A stretch of DNA of 64,000 nt from Vulcaniibacterium tengchongense (GCF_003814555.1 NZ_RKQN01000001.1:310001-374000), one strand, 5' to 3'; counted from the first letter of the stretch, positions 9,318 through 18,706 are shown. The notes: generated by a model from the letters alone, not told the origin. Program-made: numbers and translations.

Positions 9318-9602
9318 ATGGCAGCCAGACACGAAGCCAAGATCACCACCGACCACGACGAGATCCGCCGCTGGGCCGAGGAGCGCAACGGCCGCCCGGC
9401 GACCGTGCGCGACACCGGCGAGGCCGGCGAGGCCGGCGTGCTGCGGATCCTGTTCCGCGACGACGAATCGCTCGAGCCGATCGGCTGGGACGAATTCTTC
9501 GAGAAGTTCGAGGAGGAGAAGCTCGCCTTCCTGTACCAGGAAGAGACCCGCGAAGGCCAGACCAGCCGCTTCTTCAAGCTGGTCGAGCGCGACCGCGAGT
9601 AG
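9318..9602 (+). CDS. Small acidic protein of the glycan cluster (conserved-looking, function unknown)
   Basis: 94 aa, strongly charged. It has a central DDESLEPIGWDEFFEKFEE segment followed by KLAFLYQEE, predicted soluble with no signal peptide. A good AAGGAG ribosome site lies at 9304-9309, 8 bases before the ATG. From memory, a family of similar roughly 90-residue proteins is often auto-labelled '1,4-alpha-glucan branching enzyme' because of genomic context, although it is far too short to be that enzyme. I treat the role as unknown. It sits between the last glycosyltransferase and the methyltransferase, so a regulatory or adaptor role in the pathway is possible. Confidence 0.8.
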   Translation: MAARHEAKITTDHDEIRRWAEERNGRPATVRDTGEAGEAGVLRILFRDDESLEPIGWDEFFEKFEEEKLAFLYQEETREGQTSRFFKLVERDRE

Positions 9603-9611
9603 GGCTGCGCC

Positions 9612-10394
9612 ATGGCGGTCGCATCGATGCGTGAGGACGCCGGCCTGCGCGAGCAGATCCGCGCGCTGGCGCCCTGGTTCCACAACCTGCACCTGCCGGG
9701 CGGCGTGCAGACCGCGCCGGACCACCCGCTCGGCGATTTCCCGAGCTTCAAGTGGGCGCAGATCGCGCCGCACTTGCCCGACGACCTGAGCGGCTGGACC
9801 GCGCTGGACATCGGCTGCAACGCCGGCTTCTACAGCTTCGAGCTGGCCCGGCGCGGCGCGGCGGTGACCGCGGTGGACGTCGACCCGCACTACCTGCGCC
9901 AGGCGCGCTGGGCCGCGGAGCGGCTGGGGCTGGGCGAGCGCATCGCCTTCCGGCGCATGCAGATCTACGACCTGGTCCGCGAGCCGCAGCGCTACGACCT
10001 GGTCTGGTTCATGGGCGTGCTCTACCACCTGCGCCATCCGCTGCTGGCGCTGGACATCGTCCGCCGCAAGACCCGGCGGCTGATGGTGCTGCAGGCGCTG
10101 ACCGCGCCGGGCGAGGAGAGCGCCGAGACGCCGCCGGACCTGCCGATCGACGCGCGCGAGCGCCTGCGCGACCCGGCCTGGCCGACGATGGCGTTCATCG
10201 AACGGCGCCTGGCCGGCGACCCGACCAACTGGTGGGCGCCGACCCACGCCTGCCTGGAGGCGATGCTGCGCAGCGCCGGCTTCGAAATCCGCGCCCGCAT
10301 CGCCCACGAGACCTACCTCTGCGCGCCCGGGGAGCCGGCGGAAGGCATGGCCGGCGCGATCGAGGCGGAACTGCGGGCCGCCACCGGCACCTGA
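9612..10394 (+). CDS. SAM-dependent methyltransferase, DUF1698/CmoB-like (TIGR04290-type)
   Basis: 260 aa. The class I methyltransferase core is clear: ALDIGCNAGFYSFELARRGA (SAM-binding motif I), then AVDVDPHYLRQAR and VWFMGVLYHLRHPLLAL. The IGCNAGFYS and GVLYHLRHP blocks resemble the DUF1698/CmoB group. A WWAPTHACLEAMLRSAGF segment is typical of the subgroup found beside glycosyltransferases. It probably O-methylates the sugar or a hydroxyl of the cluster product. Last gene of the operon; its stop is followed by the thrS leader region. The acceptor is unknown. Confidence 0.82.
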   Translation: MAVASMREDAGLREQIRALAPWFHNLHLPGGVQTAPDHPLGDFPSFKWAQIAPHLPDDLSGWTALDIGCNAGFYSFELARRGAAVTAVDVDPHYLRQARWAAERLGLGERIAFRRMQIYDLVREPQRYDLVWFMGVLYHLRHPLLALDIVRRKTRRLMVLQALTAPGEESAETPPDLPIDARERLRDPAWPTMAFIERRLAGDPTNWWAPTHACLEAMLRSAGFEIRARIAHETYLCAPGEPAEGMAGAIEAELRAATGT

Positions 10395-10511
10395 GCCGAC
10401 GGCTGCGGCGGCCGGCGGCGTGGCGCGCAGGGCGGGAACGGGCGCGGGGGCACGAGGCAGGCAGCGGGCCGAGGGCCGGCGGCCGTTTTCCGGGGAACGC
10501 GGCCCGGCCGG

Positions 10512-10542
10512 TTGACGCGCCGCCGCCCGCCTCCACTATCAT
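10512..10542 (+). promoter_or_regulatory. Candidate promoter of thrS leader
   Basis: TTGACG at 10512-10517 and TATCAT at 10537-10542, 19 bases apart; CACTAT at 10534-10539 would give 16. It lies just before the leader described next and separates thrS transcription from the glycan operon. The long spacer makes the exact -10 uncertain. Confidence 0.5.
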
Positions 10543-10618
10543 GCGGGTCGCCGCGGCGCTTCCGGACCGCGGCCCCAACGAAGGTGGCCCGCGCCAACGC
10601 GCCGGCCGAGCGTGCGAC

Positions 10619-10645
10619 ATGGACACTACCCGCGCCCAACGCTGA
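10619..10645 (+). CDS. Putative thrS leader peptide (8 aa, two adjacent Thr codons)
   Basis: The ORF reads Met-Asp-Thr-Thr-Arg-Ala-Gln-Arg-stop, with Thr codons ACT and ACC at 10625-10630. It ends 24 bases before a terminator-like hairpin and sits upstream of threonyl-tRNA synthetase. That is the arrangement expected for ribosome-mediated attenuation sensing charged tRNA-Thr. The ribosome site is weak (GAG at 10608-10610). The peptide is inferred from position and codon content; eight residues is too little for homology. Confidence 0.45.
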   Translation: MDTTRAQR

Positions 10646-10652
10646 TCCCGTC

Positions 10653-10692
10653 CGAGGCCTTCGACCGCAGGCGCCTCGACGGCGCCGTTTTT
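10653..10692 (+). terminator. Attenuator before thrS (terminator with competing antiterminator)
   Basis: The terminator stem is GGCGCC (10670-10675) with GGCGCC (10681-10686), loop TCGAC, followed by five T (10688-10692). An upstream CGAGGC (10653-10658) can pair instead with GCCTCG (10673-10678), which removes the left arm of the terminator. The two folds are mutually exclusive, as in leader-peptide attenuators. It lies 93 bases before the thrS ATG. Confidence 0.55.
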
Positions 10693-10784
10693 GTATCCGC
10701 ATTCCCGGCGCGGACGGCCGGTGCGGTGTTCCGCCCCGTTCCGGGCCGCCCCGCCGCCGCGCTCCGCGCCCCAAGCTACCGACC

Positions 10785-12686
10785 ATGATCGCCATTACCC
10801 TTCCCGACGGCAGCCGCCGCGAATTCGAACAGCCCGTCTCCGTCGCCGAGGTCGCCGCCTCGATCGGCCCCGGCCTGGCCAAGGCCGCCCTGGCCGGCAA
10901 GGTCGACGGCAGGCTGGTCGACACCAGCCACCGCATCGAGCGCGACGCCGCGCTCGAGATCGTCACCGACAAGCACCCCGACGCGCTCGAGGTGCTGCGC
11001 CACTCCACCGCCCACCTGCTGGCGCAGGCGGTGCAGCGCCTGTACCCTGGCGCGCAGGTCACCATCGGCCCGGTGATCGACAACGGCTTCTACTACGACT
11101 TCGCCTACGAGCGTCCGTTCACGCCGGAGGACCTGCCGGCGATCGAGGCGGAGATGCAGAAGATCGTCAAGGAGGCGTTGCCGGTCAGCCGCAGCGTCAA
11201 GTCGCGCGACGAGGCGATCGCCTTCTTCAAGGGCCTGGGCGAGCACTACAAGGCCGAGATCATCGAGTCGATCCCGGCCGGCGAGGAACTGTCGCTGTAC
11301 AGCCAGGGCGAGTTCACCGACCTGTGCCGCGGCCCGCACGTGCCCAGCACCGACAAGCTGCGCGCGTTCAAGCTGATGAAGGTCGCCGGCGCCTATTGGC
11401 GCGGCGACGCCAACAACCAGATGCTCAGCCGCATCTACGGCACGGCCTGGCTGAACGACAAGGACCTCAAGGCCTACCTGCACCAGCTGGAAGAGGCCGA
11501 GAAGCGCGACCACCGCAAGATCGCCAAGCAGCAGGACCTGTTCCACCTGCAGGAGGAAGCGCCCGGCCTGGTGTTCTGGCATCCGAAGGGCTGGTCGATC
11601 TGGCAGGTGGTCGAGCAGTACATGCGCCGCGTGTACCGCGACTCCGGCTACCAGGAGGTGCGCTGCCCGCAGATCCTGGACGTGTCGCTGTGGCAGAAGT
11701 CCGGCCACTGGGACAACTACAAGGACAACATGTTCTTCACCGAGTCGGAGAAGCGCACCTACGCGGTCAAGCCGATGAACTGCCCCGGCCACGTGCAGGT
11801 GTTCAACCAGGGCCTGCACAGCTACCGCGACCTGCCGATCCGCTACGGCGAGTTCGGCGCCTGCCACCGCAACGAGCCCTCCGGCGCGCTGCACGGCATC
11901 CTGCGGGTGCGCGGCTTCACCCAGGACGACGGCCACATCTTCTGCACCGAGGCGCAGATCGAGGCCGAGGTCGCCGCCTTCCACCGCCAGGCGCTGAAGG
12001 TCTACGCCGACTTCGGCTTCTCCGACATCCAGATCAAGATCGCCCTGCGCCCGGACAAGCGCCTGGGCGACGACGCCACCTGGGACAAGGCCGAGGAGGC
12101 GCTGCGTTCGGCGCTGCGCCAGGCCGGGGTGGAGTGGGAGGAGCTGCCCGGCGAGGGCGCCTTCTACGGCCCCAAGATCGAGTACCACCTCAAGGACGCG
12201 ATCGGCCGGACCTGGCAGCTGGGCACGATGCAGGTCGACTTCATGATGCCCGGCCGCCTCGGCGCCGAGTACGTCGACGAGCACAGCCAGCGCCGCCACC
12301 CGGTCATGCTGCACCGCGCGATCGTCGGCTCGATGGAGCGCTTCATCGGCATCCTGATCGAGCACTATGCCGGCCAGCTGCCGGCGTGGCTGGCCCCGGT
12401 CCAGGCGGTGGCGATGAACATCACCGACGCCCAGGCCGATTATGTGGAGGAGGTCCGGAAAACCCTTGCAAATCAAGGCTTCCGGGTCCAATCCGATTTG
12501 CGCAACGAAAAGATCGGCTATAAGATTCGCGAGCACACGCTGCAGCGCGTGCCGTACCTGCTGGTGGTCGGAGACCGCGAGAAGGAGAACGGCACCGTCG
12601 CCGTGCGTACGCGGGGGGGAGAGGACCTGGGTTCGATGACCGTGGCCGATTTCGCCTCGCGTTTGCGCACCGAGGGCGTACATTAA
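10785..12686 (+). CDS. thrS: Threonyl-tRNA synthetase
   Basis: 633 aa, close to the 642 aa of the E. coli enzyme. It charges tRNA-Thr. Domain order is an N-terminal TGS domain ([14 protein letters not shown]), the editing domain with [11 protein letters not shown], the class II catalytic core with NCPGHVQVF and [17 protein letters not shown], and a C-terminal anticodon-binding domain. The Cys in MNCPGH and the His residues of the core form the known zinc site. The ATG at 10785 is chosen because the TGS domain begins there. First gene of the thrS-infC-rpmI-rplT-pheST-ihfA block, preceded by a probable Thr-codon attenuator. The ribosome site is weak. Confidence 0.98.
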   Translation: MIAITLPDGSRREFEQPVSVAEVAASIGPGLAKAALAGKVDGRLVDTSHRIERDAALEIVTDKHPDALEVLRHSTAHLLAQAVQRLYPGAQVTIGPVIDNGFYYDFAYERPFTPEDLPAIEAEMQKIVKEALPVSRSVKSRDEAIAFFKGLGEHYKAEIIESIPAGEELSLYSQGEFTDLCRGPHVPSTDKLRAFKLMKVAGAYWRGDANNQMLSRIYGTAWLNDKDLKAYLHQLEEAEKRDHRKIAKQQDLFHLQEEAPGLVFWHPKGWSIWQVVEQYMRRVYRDSGYQEVRCPQILDVSLWQKSGHWDNYKDNMFFTESEKRTYAVKPMNCPGHVQVFNQGLHSYRDLPIRYGEFGACHRNEPSGALHGILRVRGFTQDDGHIFCTEAQIEAEVAAFHRQALKVYADFGFSDIQIKIALRPDKRLGDDATWDKAEEALRSALRQAGVEWEELPGEGAFYGPKIEYHLKDAIGRTWQLGTMQVDFMMPGRLGAEYVDEHSQRRHPVMLHRAIVGSMERFIGILIEHYAGQLPAWLAPVQAVAMNITDAQADYVEEVRKTLANQGFRVQSDLRNEKIGYKIREHTLQRVPYLLVVGDREKENGTVAVRTRGGEDLGSMTVADFASRLRTEGVH

Positions 12687-12751
12687 GCCCCGCAGCCGCG
12701 CATACCCCGGCCGCCCCGGCGGCCGGCGCCTTCCACACCGGAGATCGCAAC

Positions 12752-13273
12752 ATCAGTACCCCCGAGAAGCCGAACCGCAAGAACCAGGAAATCCGCGTCC
12801 CCCGCGTCCGCGTCATCGGCAGCGATGGCGAGATGGTCGGGGTGCTGTCGCGGGACGAAGCCCTGCGCATGGCCGAGGACGAGGGCCTCGACCTGGTCGA
12901 GATCCAGCCGAACGCCGATCCGCCGGTGTGCCGGATCATGGATTACGGCAAGTTCAAGTTCGAGCAGCAGAAGAAGGCTGCCGCGGCCAAGAAGAAGACC
13001 AAGCAGGTCGAGATCAAGGAGCTGAAGTTCCGGCCGGTGACCGACGAGGGCGACTACCAGATCAAGCTGCGCAACATGCGCCGCTTCCTGGAGGAAGGCG
13101 ACAAGGTCAAGGTCAACATCCGCTTCCGCGGCCGCGAGATGAGCCACCAGGAGCTGGGCCGGGCGATGGCCGAGCGGATCGAGGCCGACCTCGGCGAGGA
13201 CGTGGTGATCGAGTCCCGGCCGCGCCTCGAAGGGCGGCAGATGGTGATGATGATCGCGCCGAAGAAGAAGTAG
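12752..13273 (+). CDS. infC: Translation initiation factor IF-3 (AUC start codon)
   Basis: 173 aa. IF-3 binds the 30S subunit and checks start codons. The C-terminal domain ([46 protein letters not shown]) and N-terminal domain ([18 protein letters not shown]) are both complete. No ATG or GTG gives a full N-terminus: the first ATG (12833) would remove about 27 conserved residues. An ATC at 12752, 8 bases after GGAG (12740-12743), gives [14 protein letters not shown], the expected start. Rare AUU/AUC starts of infC allow IF-3 to repress its own translation in E. coli, and the same is inferred here. A strong terminator follows. Confidence 0.95.
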   Translation: MSTPEKPNRKNQEIRVPRVRVIGSDGEMVGVLSRDEALRMAEDEGLDLVEIQPNADPPVCRIMDYGKFKFEQQKKAAAAKKKTKQVEIKELKFRPVTDEGDYQIKLRNMRRFLEEGDKVKVNIRFRGREMSHQELGRAMAERIEADLGEDVVIESRPRLEGRQMVMMIAPKKK

Positions 13274-13334
13274 GCCCCGGCCGGCCGCTCGCGGCCGCCG
13301 CCGCCCGCTTCTCCGTGGAGCCGGGCCGGCTGAG

Positions 13335-13365
13335 GAAAGGCGCCGCCCGGCGCCTTTCGCTTTTT
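13335..13365 (+). terminator. Rho-independent terminator after infC
   Basis: GAAAGGCGCC (13335-13344), loop GCCC, GGCGCCTTTC (13349-13358): a perfect 10-bp stem with a 4-base loop, then GC and five T (13361-13365). It should end most thrS-infC transcripts before rpmI. Confidence 0.85.
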
Positions 13366-13533
13366 CCGGGCCGCTCGCGCGCCGCGCGTTCGGTCGATCG
13401 GCCGCACCGGGGCGGGCGGCGCCGGTGAGCGACGGCAGAGGAAGGCCTGGGCCAGCGCGGGCGGCGCCCGGGTGCTGCTCCGGGTCCGATCCGGCGGGGC
13501 GGCCGCCATCCTGCTGATTCGCAAAGAAAACAT

Positions 13534-13562
13534 TTGCAACCCCGGGCGCGGCCCCGCATAAT
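13534..13562 (+). promoter_or_regulatory. Promoter for rpmI-rplT
   Basis: TTGCAA (13534-13539), a 17-base spacer, CATAAT (13557-13562). The spacing is optimal. It is placed 169 bases after the infC terminator and about 150 bases before rpmI, so the ribosomal protein genes can be transcribed independently. Confidence 0.7.
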
Positions 13563-13715
13563 GTGCGGCCCGGTTCGCCGGGAGCGCCGCGCGCGGCGCG
13601 CAGGACCCGTCGCCGATCCGCCGGATCGCGCGGCCGACAAGCCGGCAAGGGCAGGACGGAAAGCGTGGCGCAGCCACCGCCCGGGCCAGTGACCCACCTC
13701 CGAAAGGACATCGCA
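13563..13715 (+). other. 5' leader of rpmI-rplT
   Basis: About 150 bases lie between the promoter and the rpmI ATG with no convincing ORF. In E. coli and other bacteria L20 binds an RNA structure upstream of rpmI or rplT to repress translation. A comparable regulatory role is possible here, but I did not resolve a specific L20-like fold. An AAAGGA ribosome site lies just before the ATG. Confidence 0.35.
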
Positions 13716-13913
13716 ATGCCCAAGATCAAGACCAATCGGGCGGCGGCCAAGCGCTTCCGGAAGACCGCTTCCGGCAAGTACAAGTGCGGCCACGCCAACA
13801 AGAGCCACATCCTCACCAAGAAGGCGACCAAGCGGAAGCGCAACCTGCGGCAGACGAACCACGTTCGTGCCGAGGACGCCGGCCGCCTGGACCGCATGCT
13901 GCCGTATCTCTGA
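13716..13913 (+). CDS. rpmI: 50S ribosomal protein L35
   Basis: 65 aa, the full family length. [20 protein letters not shown] and [17 protein letters not shown] are the L35 signature, Lys/Arg-rich as expected for an rRNA-binding protein. The start is fixed by AAAGGA 7 bases upstream. rplT follows after 13 bases, so the two are co-translated. Confidence 0.98.
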   Translation: MPKIKTNRAAAKRFRKTASGKYKCGHANKSHILTKKATKRKRNLRQTNHVRAEDAGRLDRMLPYL

Positions 13914-13926
13914 GGAGGGCTGAACC

Positions 13927-14280
13927 ATGGCACGAGTCAAGCGCGGCGTTACCGCCCGTCGCCGTCACAAGAAAATCCTGAAGCAGGCCAAGGGCTACTA
14001 CCACGCCCGCCGCAAGGTCTTCCGCGTCGCCAAGCAGGCGGTGACCAAGGCCCTGCAGTACGCCTACATCGGCCGCAAGCAGAAGAAGCGCCAGTTCCGT
14101 TCGCTGTGGATCACCCGCATCAACGCGGCGGCCCGCATGAACGGCCTGAGCTACAGCCGATTCATGAACGGCCTGCTCAAGGCCGGCATCACCCTCGACC
14201 GCAAGGTGCTGGCGGACATCGCCGTGCACGACGCGAAGGGTTTTGCGGCTCTGGCAGAGAAGGCGAAGAGCGCGCTCTGA
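13927..14280 (+). CDS. rplT: 50S ribosomal protein L20
   Basis: 117 aa, full length. [37 protein letters not shown] and [19 protein letters not shown] are conserved L20 blocks. L20 binds 23S rRNA early in 50S assembly and in E. coli represses its own operon. GAGGAG at 13912-13917 is the ribosome site. A terminator-like hairpin lies 64 bases after the stop, before pheS. Confidence 0.98.
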   Translation: MARVKRGVTARRRHKKILKQAKGYYHARRKVFRVAKQAVTKALQYAYIGRKQKKRQFRSLWITRINAAARMNGLSYSRFMNGLLKAGITLDRKVLADIAVHDAKGFAALAEKAKSAL

Positions 14281-14344
14281 GTGCGGTTCCTTCCGCGGGA
14301 AGCACGCGCATGCCGGCGCGGGCGTCCCGCAGGGACGTCACATG

Positions 14345-14383
14345 CATGGGGAAGGGCGCGAGTCCTTCCCCATGTTGCGTTTT
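14345..14383 (+). terminator. Terminator/attenuator-like hairpin between rplT and pheS
   Basis: A perfect 11-bp stem: CATGGGGAAGG (14345-14355) with CCTTCCCCATG (14364-14374), 8-base loop, followed by TTGCG and four T (14380-14383). The position corresponds to the pheM attenuator of E. coli pheST, but I see no Phe-rich leader ORF in front of it. It may therefore be a partial terminator or respond to another signal. Confidence 0.6.
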
Positions 14384-14429
14384 GGGGTTCGTCTCCCGCG
14401 GCGTGGCGGGAGCGCGGCGCGGCGGGTAA

Positions 14430-15479
<1,050 letters not shown>

Positions 15480-15577
15480 GGGCAGGGATCCGGACCGCGA
15501 ATGCGGGATCCGCCGGAGCGGATCCGCGGACGCCGCCCTTCCGGATCCCCCATCCACTCCAATCCCGGGTTTTCAGC

Positions 15578-17953
15578 ATGAAATTCAGCGAAAACTGGCT
15601 GCGCCAGCACGTACCGACCGCCGCGAGCCGCGAGGAGCTCGCCGCCACGCTGACCGCGATCGGCCTGGAGGTGGAGGAGGTGACGCCGCTCGGAGACGCG
15701 CTCGACGGCGTGGTCGTCGCGCGGATCGTGAGCGCGCGCAAGCACCCGGAAGCGGACCGCCTGCAGGTGTGCGAGGTCGACACCGGCGCCGGCATCGTGC
15801 AGATCGTCTGCGGCGCGCCGAACGCGCGCGCCGGGCTGAAGGCGCCGCTGGCGCAGGTCGGCGCGGTGCTGCCCGGCGGGGTCGCGATCAAGGCGGCCAG
15901 GCTGCGCGGCGTGGAGTCGTTCGGCATGCTGTGCTCGGCCAAGGAGCTGGGCGTCGACCCGGACGCCTCGGGCCTGCTCGAGCTGCCGGCCGACGCGCCG
16001 GTGGGCGCGCCGTTGCGCGAATACCTCGGCCTGCCCGACGCGACCTTCGAACTCAAGCTGACGCCGAACCGCGCCGACTGCTTCGGCGTGCGCGGCATCG
16101 CCTACGACGTGGCCGCGGCCACCGGCTGCGCCGTGGCGCCGTTCGAGGCCGCGCCGGTCGCCGCGCGCAGCGAGGCGACGCTGCCGGTCGAGCTGCACGC
16201 CGGCGCCGACGCGCCGCGCTACTGCGGCCGGGTGATCGAAGGCGTGGACGCCGCCGCGCCGACGCCGGTGTGGATGGCCGAGCGCCTGCGCCGCAGCGGC
16301 ATCCGCCCGATCTCGCTGCTGGTCGACGTGACCCAGTACGTGATGCTCGAGCTCGGCCAGCCGATGCATGCGTTCGACCGCGACACCCTGCGCGGCCCGG
16401 TCGGCGTGCGCCGCGCGCGCGCCGGCGAGGGCGTGCGGCTGCTCGACGGCCGCGACGCCGCGCTCGATCCCGAATTCCTGGTGATCACCGACGCCGACCG
16501 CGTCGTCGCCCTCGCCGGGCTGATGGGCGGCCACGACACCCGCGTCACCGAAGCCACCCGGAACGTGTTCCTCGAGGCCGCGCACTTCGCCCCGAGCGCG
16601 ATCATCGGCCGCGGCCGCAGGCTCGGCCTGCACACCGATGCCGCGCACCGCTTCGAGCGCGGCGTCGATCCGGAGTTGCCGCGCATCGCGATCGAGTACG
16701 CGACCCGGCTGATCCTCGACGCCGCCGGCGGCACCCCCGGTCCGGTGGCCGAGGCCGCGCTGTCCGAGCACCTGCCGACGCCGCGGCCGATCCTGCTGCG
16801 CCGCGCGCGCCTGGCGCGGGTGCTCGGCATGCAGGTCGCCGACGCCGAGGTCGAGCGCATCCTGCGCGCGCTCGGGCTGGCCGTGGAGCCGGCCGCCGAC
16901 GGCTGGCGCGCGACGCCGCCGACCCGCCGCTTCGACCTGGCGATCGAGGAGGACCTGATCGAGGAGATCGCCCGCATCCACGACTACGACGCGGTGCCGG
17001 CGACGCTGCCGGAAGGCGCCGCGCCGCTGGTCGCGCCGAGCGAGGCGCGCGTGGACGAGGCCAGCGTGCGCCGGCACCTGGCCAGCCGCGACTACCTGGA
17101 GGCGGTCAACTACGCCTTCGTCGATGCCGCGCTGCTGGGCCGCTGGGGTCTCGACGCGGGGGCGGTGCCGCTGGCCAACCCGCTCAGCGCCGAGCTGAGC
17201 ACGATGCGCACCGCGCTGCTGCCCGGCCTGGTGGCCGCGCTCGGCCGCAACGCCGCGCGCCAGCAGGCACGGGTGCGGCTGTTCGAGCTCGGCAACGTGT
17301 TCGCCGCCGCGGGCGAGGGCGCCGCCCCGGCCGAGGCCGCGCGCATCGCCGCGGTCGCCTGCGGTCCGGCCCGGGCGGAGCAGTGGGGCGTGCCGGCGCG
17401 TCCAGTCGGCTTCCACGATCTCAAGGGCGACCTGGACAGCTTGGCCGCCGTGGCCGGCGCGCGCCTGGAATACCGGCCGGCGCAGGTCGGCTGGGCGCAC
17501 CCGGGGCGCTGCGCGGAGGTGTTCCGCGACGGCGTGCGCCTGGGCTGGCTCGCGCAGCTGCACCCGCGCCTGCAGCAGGCGCTGGACCTCGACGTCGAGG
17601 TGGTGGGTTTCGAGCTCGATCTCGCCCCGTTGCTGGCGCGTCCGCTGCCGAAGGCGGCCGGTTTGTCGAAGTTCCCTTCGGTGCGCCGCGACCTGGCGGT
17701 GGTGGTGGCCGAGCCGGTGCCGTGGGCGGCGGTCGCCGCCAGCGTGCGCGCCGCCGCCGGGCCGGTCCTGCGCGACTTGGTGCTGTTCGACCGCTACCAG
17801 GGCAAGGGCGTCGAAAGCGGATTCAAGAGTCTGGCTATGGGCTTGATTCTGCAGGACGAATCCCGCACCCTGACCGACCGGGATGTCGACGGGACGGTCG
17901 CGGCGGTCACCGCCGCCCTGCAGCGCGACCACGGCGCTGCGATCCGCAGCTGA
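15578..17953 (+). CDS. pheT: Phenylalanyl-tRNA synthetase, beta subunit
   Basis: 791 aa (E. coli 795). It begins MKFSENWLRQHVPT and has the tRNA-binding OB fold (EADRLQVCEVDTG, VQIVCGAPNARAG), the B3/B4 editing domain (LVDVTQYVMLELGQPMHAFD), B5, the inactive class II-like core (LANPLSAELSTMRTALLPGL) and the C-terminal ferredoxin-like anticodon domain (SKFPSVRRDLAVVV). All domains are intact. The start follows a weak ribosome site. ihfA begins 20 bases downstream, so the classic pheST-ihfA order is kept. Confidence 0.97.
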   Translation: MKFSENWLRQHVPTAASREELAATLTAIGLEVEEVTPLGDALDGVVVARIVSARKHPEADRLQVCEVDTGAGIVQIVCGAPNARAGLKAPLAQVGAVLPGGVAIKAARLRGVESFGMLCSAKELGVDPDASGLLELPADAPVGAPLREYLGLPDATFELKLTPNRADCFGVRGIAYDVAAATGCAVAPFEAAPVAARSEATLPVELHAGADAPRYCGRVIEGVDAAAPTPVWMAERLRRSGIRPISLLVDVTQYVMLELGQPMHAFDRDTLRGPVGVRRARAGEGVRLLDGRDAALDPEFLVITDADRVVALAGLMGGHDTRVTEATRNVFLEAAHFAPSAIIGRGRRLGLHTDAAHRFERGVDPELPRIAIEYATRLILDAAGGTPGPVAEAALSEHLPTPRPILLRRARLARVLGMQVADAEVERILRALGLAVEPAADGWRATPPTRRFDLAIEEDLIEEIARIHDYDAVPATLPEGAAPLVAPSEARVDEASVRRHLASRDYLEAVNYAFVDAALLGRWGLDAGAVPLANPLSAELSTMRTALLPGLVAALGRNAARQQARVRLFELGNVFAAAGEGAAPAEAARIAAVACGPARAEQWGVPARPVGFHDLKGDLDSLAAVAGARLEYRPAQVGWAHPGRCAEVFRDGVRLGWLAQLHPRLQQALDLDVEVVGFELDLAPLLARPLPKAAGLSKFPSVRRDLAVVVAEPVPWAAVAASVRAAAGPVLRDLVLFDRYQGKGVESGFKSLAMGLILQDESRTLTDRDVDGTVAAVTAALQRDHGAAIRS

Positions 17954-17973
17954 GGTTGTAAGGGGTACGCAAG

Positions 17974-18279
17974 ATGGCACTGACCAAGGCCGAGATGGCC
18001 GAGCGGCTGTTCGACGAGGTCGGACTGAACAAGCGCGAGGCCAAGGAGTTCGTCGACGCGTTCTTCGACGCGCTGCGCGAGGCGCTCGAGCAGGGCCGCC
18101 AGGTCAAGCTGTCCGGCTTCGGCAACTTCGACCTGCGCCGCAAGAACCAGCGCCCCGGCCGCAACCCGAAGACCGGCGAGGAGATCCCGATCTCCGCGCG
18201 TACCGTGGTCACCTTCCGTCCGGGGCAGAAGCTGAAGGAACGCGTCGAGGCCTACACCGGCAGGAGCGAACATGCTTGA
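17974..18279 (+). CDS. ihfA: Integration host factor, alpha subunit
   Basis: 101 aa, the usual length. [20 protein letters not shown] and [20 protein letters not shown], then [25 protein letters not shown] carry the DNA-bending beta-arm with its conserved Pro. It pairs with IHF-beta to bend DNA. AAGGGG (17961-17966) is the ribosome site. Its 3' end overlaps the MerR-like gene by 8 bases. Confidence 0.97.
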   Translation: MALTKAEMAERLFDEVGLNKREAKEFVDAFFDALREALEQGRQVKLSGFGNFDLRRKNQRPGRNPKTGEEIPISARTVVTFRPGQKLKERVEAYTGRSEHA

Positions 18280-18628
18280 TCCCGGCAGCAACCGCGAATT
18301 GCCGCCGATCCCGGCGAAGCGCTACTTCACCATCGGCGAGGTCAGCGAGCTGTGCGACGTCAAGCCGCACGTGCTGCGCTACTGGGAAACCGAGTTCCCG
18401 ATGCTCAACCCGGTCAAGCGCCGCGGCAACCGCCGCTACTACCAGCGGCACGAGGTGCTGATGGTGCGGCAGATCCGCGGCCTGCTGTACGAACAGGGCT
18501 ACACCATCGGCGGCGCGCGCCAGCGTCTGGAGGGCGAGGCGCAGAAGGAGGAGTCGGCGCTGAGCTCGCAGATCGTCCGCCAGGTGCGGATGGAACTGGA
18601 GGAAGTGCTGCAGCTGCTGCGGCGCTGA
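18272..18628 (+). CDS. MerR-family transcriptional regulator (short, ihfA-linked)
   Basis: 118 aa. The N-terminal MerR helix-turn-helix is clear: [46 protein letters not shown] short helical tail follows with no cysteine or ligand-binding domain, so it is not a metal sensor of the MerR/CueR kind. This small regulator is commonly found directly after ihfA in gammaproteobacteria. The start overlaps ihfA by 8 bases. Targets are unknown. Confidence 0.92.
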   Translation: MLDPGSNRELPPIPAKRYFTIGEVSELCDVKPHVLRYWETEFPMLNPVKRRGNRRYYQRHEVLMVRQIRGLLYEQGYTIGGARQRLEGEAQKEESALSSQIVRQVRMELEEVLQLLRR

Positions 18629-18663
18629 GCGCGGTCACCGCGCCACGGCCGGCGCGAGTGGGC

Positions 18664-18691
18664 TATACTGGCCGTCCGCCGTAGCGGCGGA
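18664..18691 (+). promoter_or_regulatory. tRNA-Pro promoter -10 and 5' leader hairpin
   Basis: TATACT at 18664-18669 stands 37 bases before the tRNA, with no recognisable -35. The following TCCGCCG/CGGCGGA (18675-18691) can form a 7-bp hairpin in the 5' leader that is removed by tRNA processing. Confidence 0.4.
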
Positions 18692-18706
18692 TGCGCACCA
18701 TACACT

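Noticed and set aside
1-10394. Standard O-antigen or exopolysaccharide locus
   Set aside because: No Wzx flippase, Wzy polymerase, ligase, ABC exporter or priming transferase is visible, so I kept the broader call of sugar/glycan cluster. Upstream sequence could change this.
10395-10784. T-box riboswitch before thrS
   Set aside because: No T-box sequence or stem I specifier is visible, and the class is not expected in gammaproteobacteria; the short Thr ORF plus terminator fits attenuation better.
10776-12683. 635-codon minus-strand open frame
   Set aside because: Antisense to thrS.
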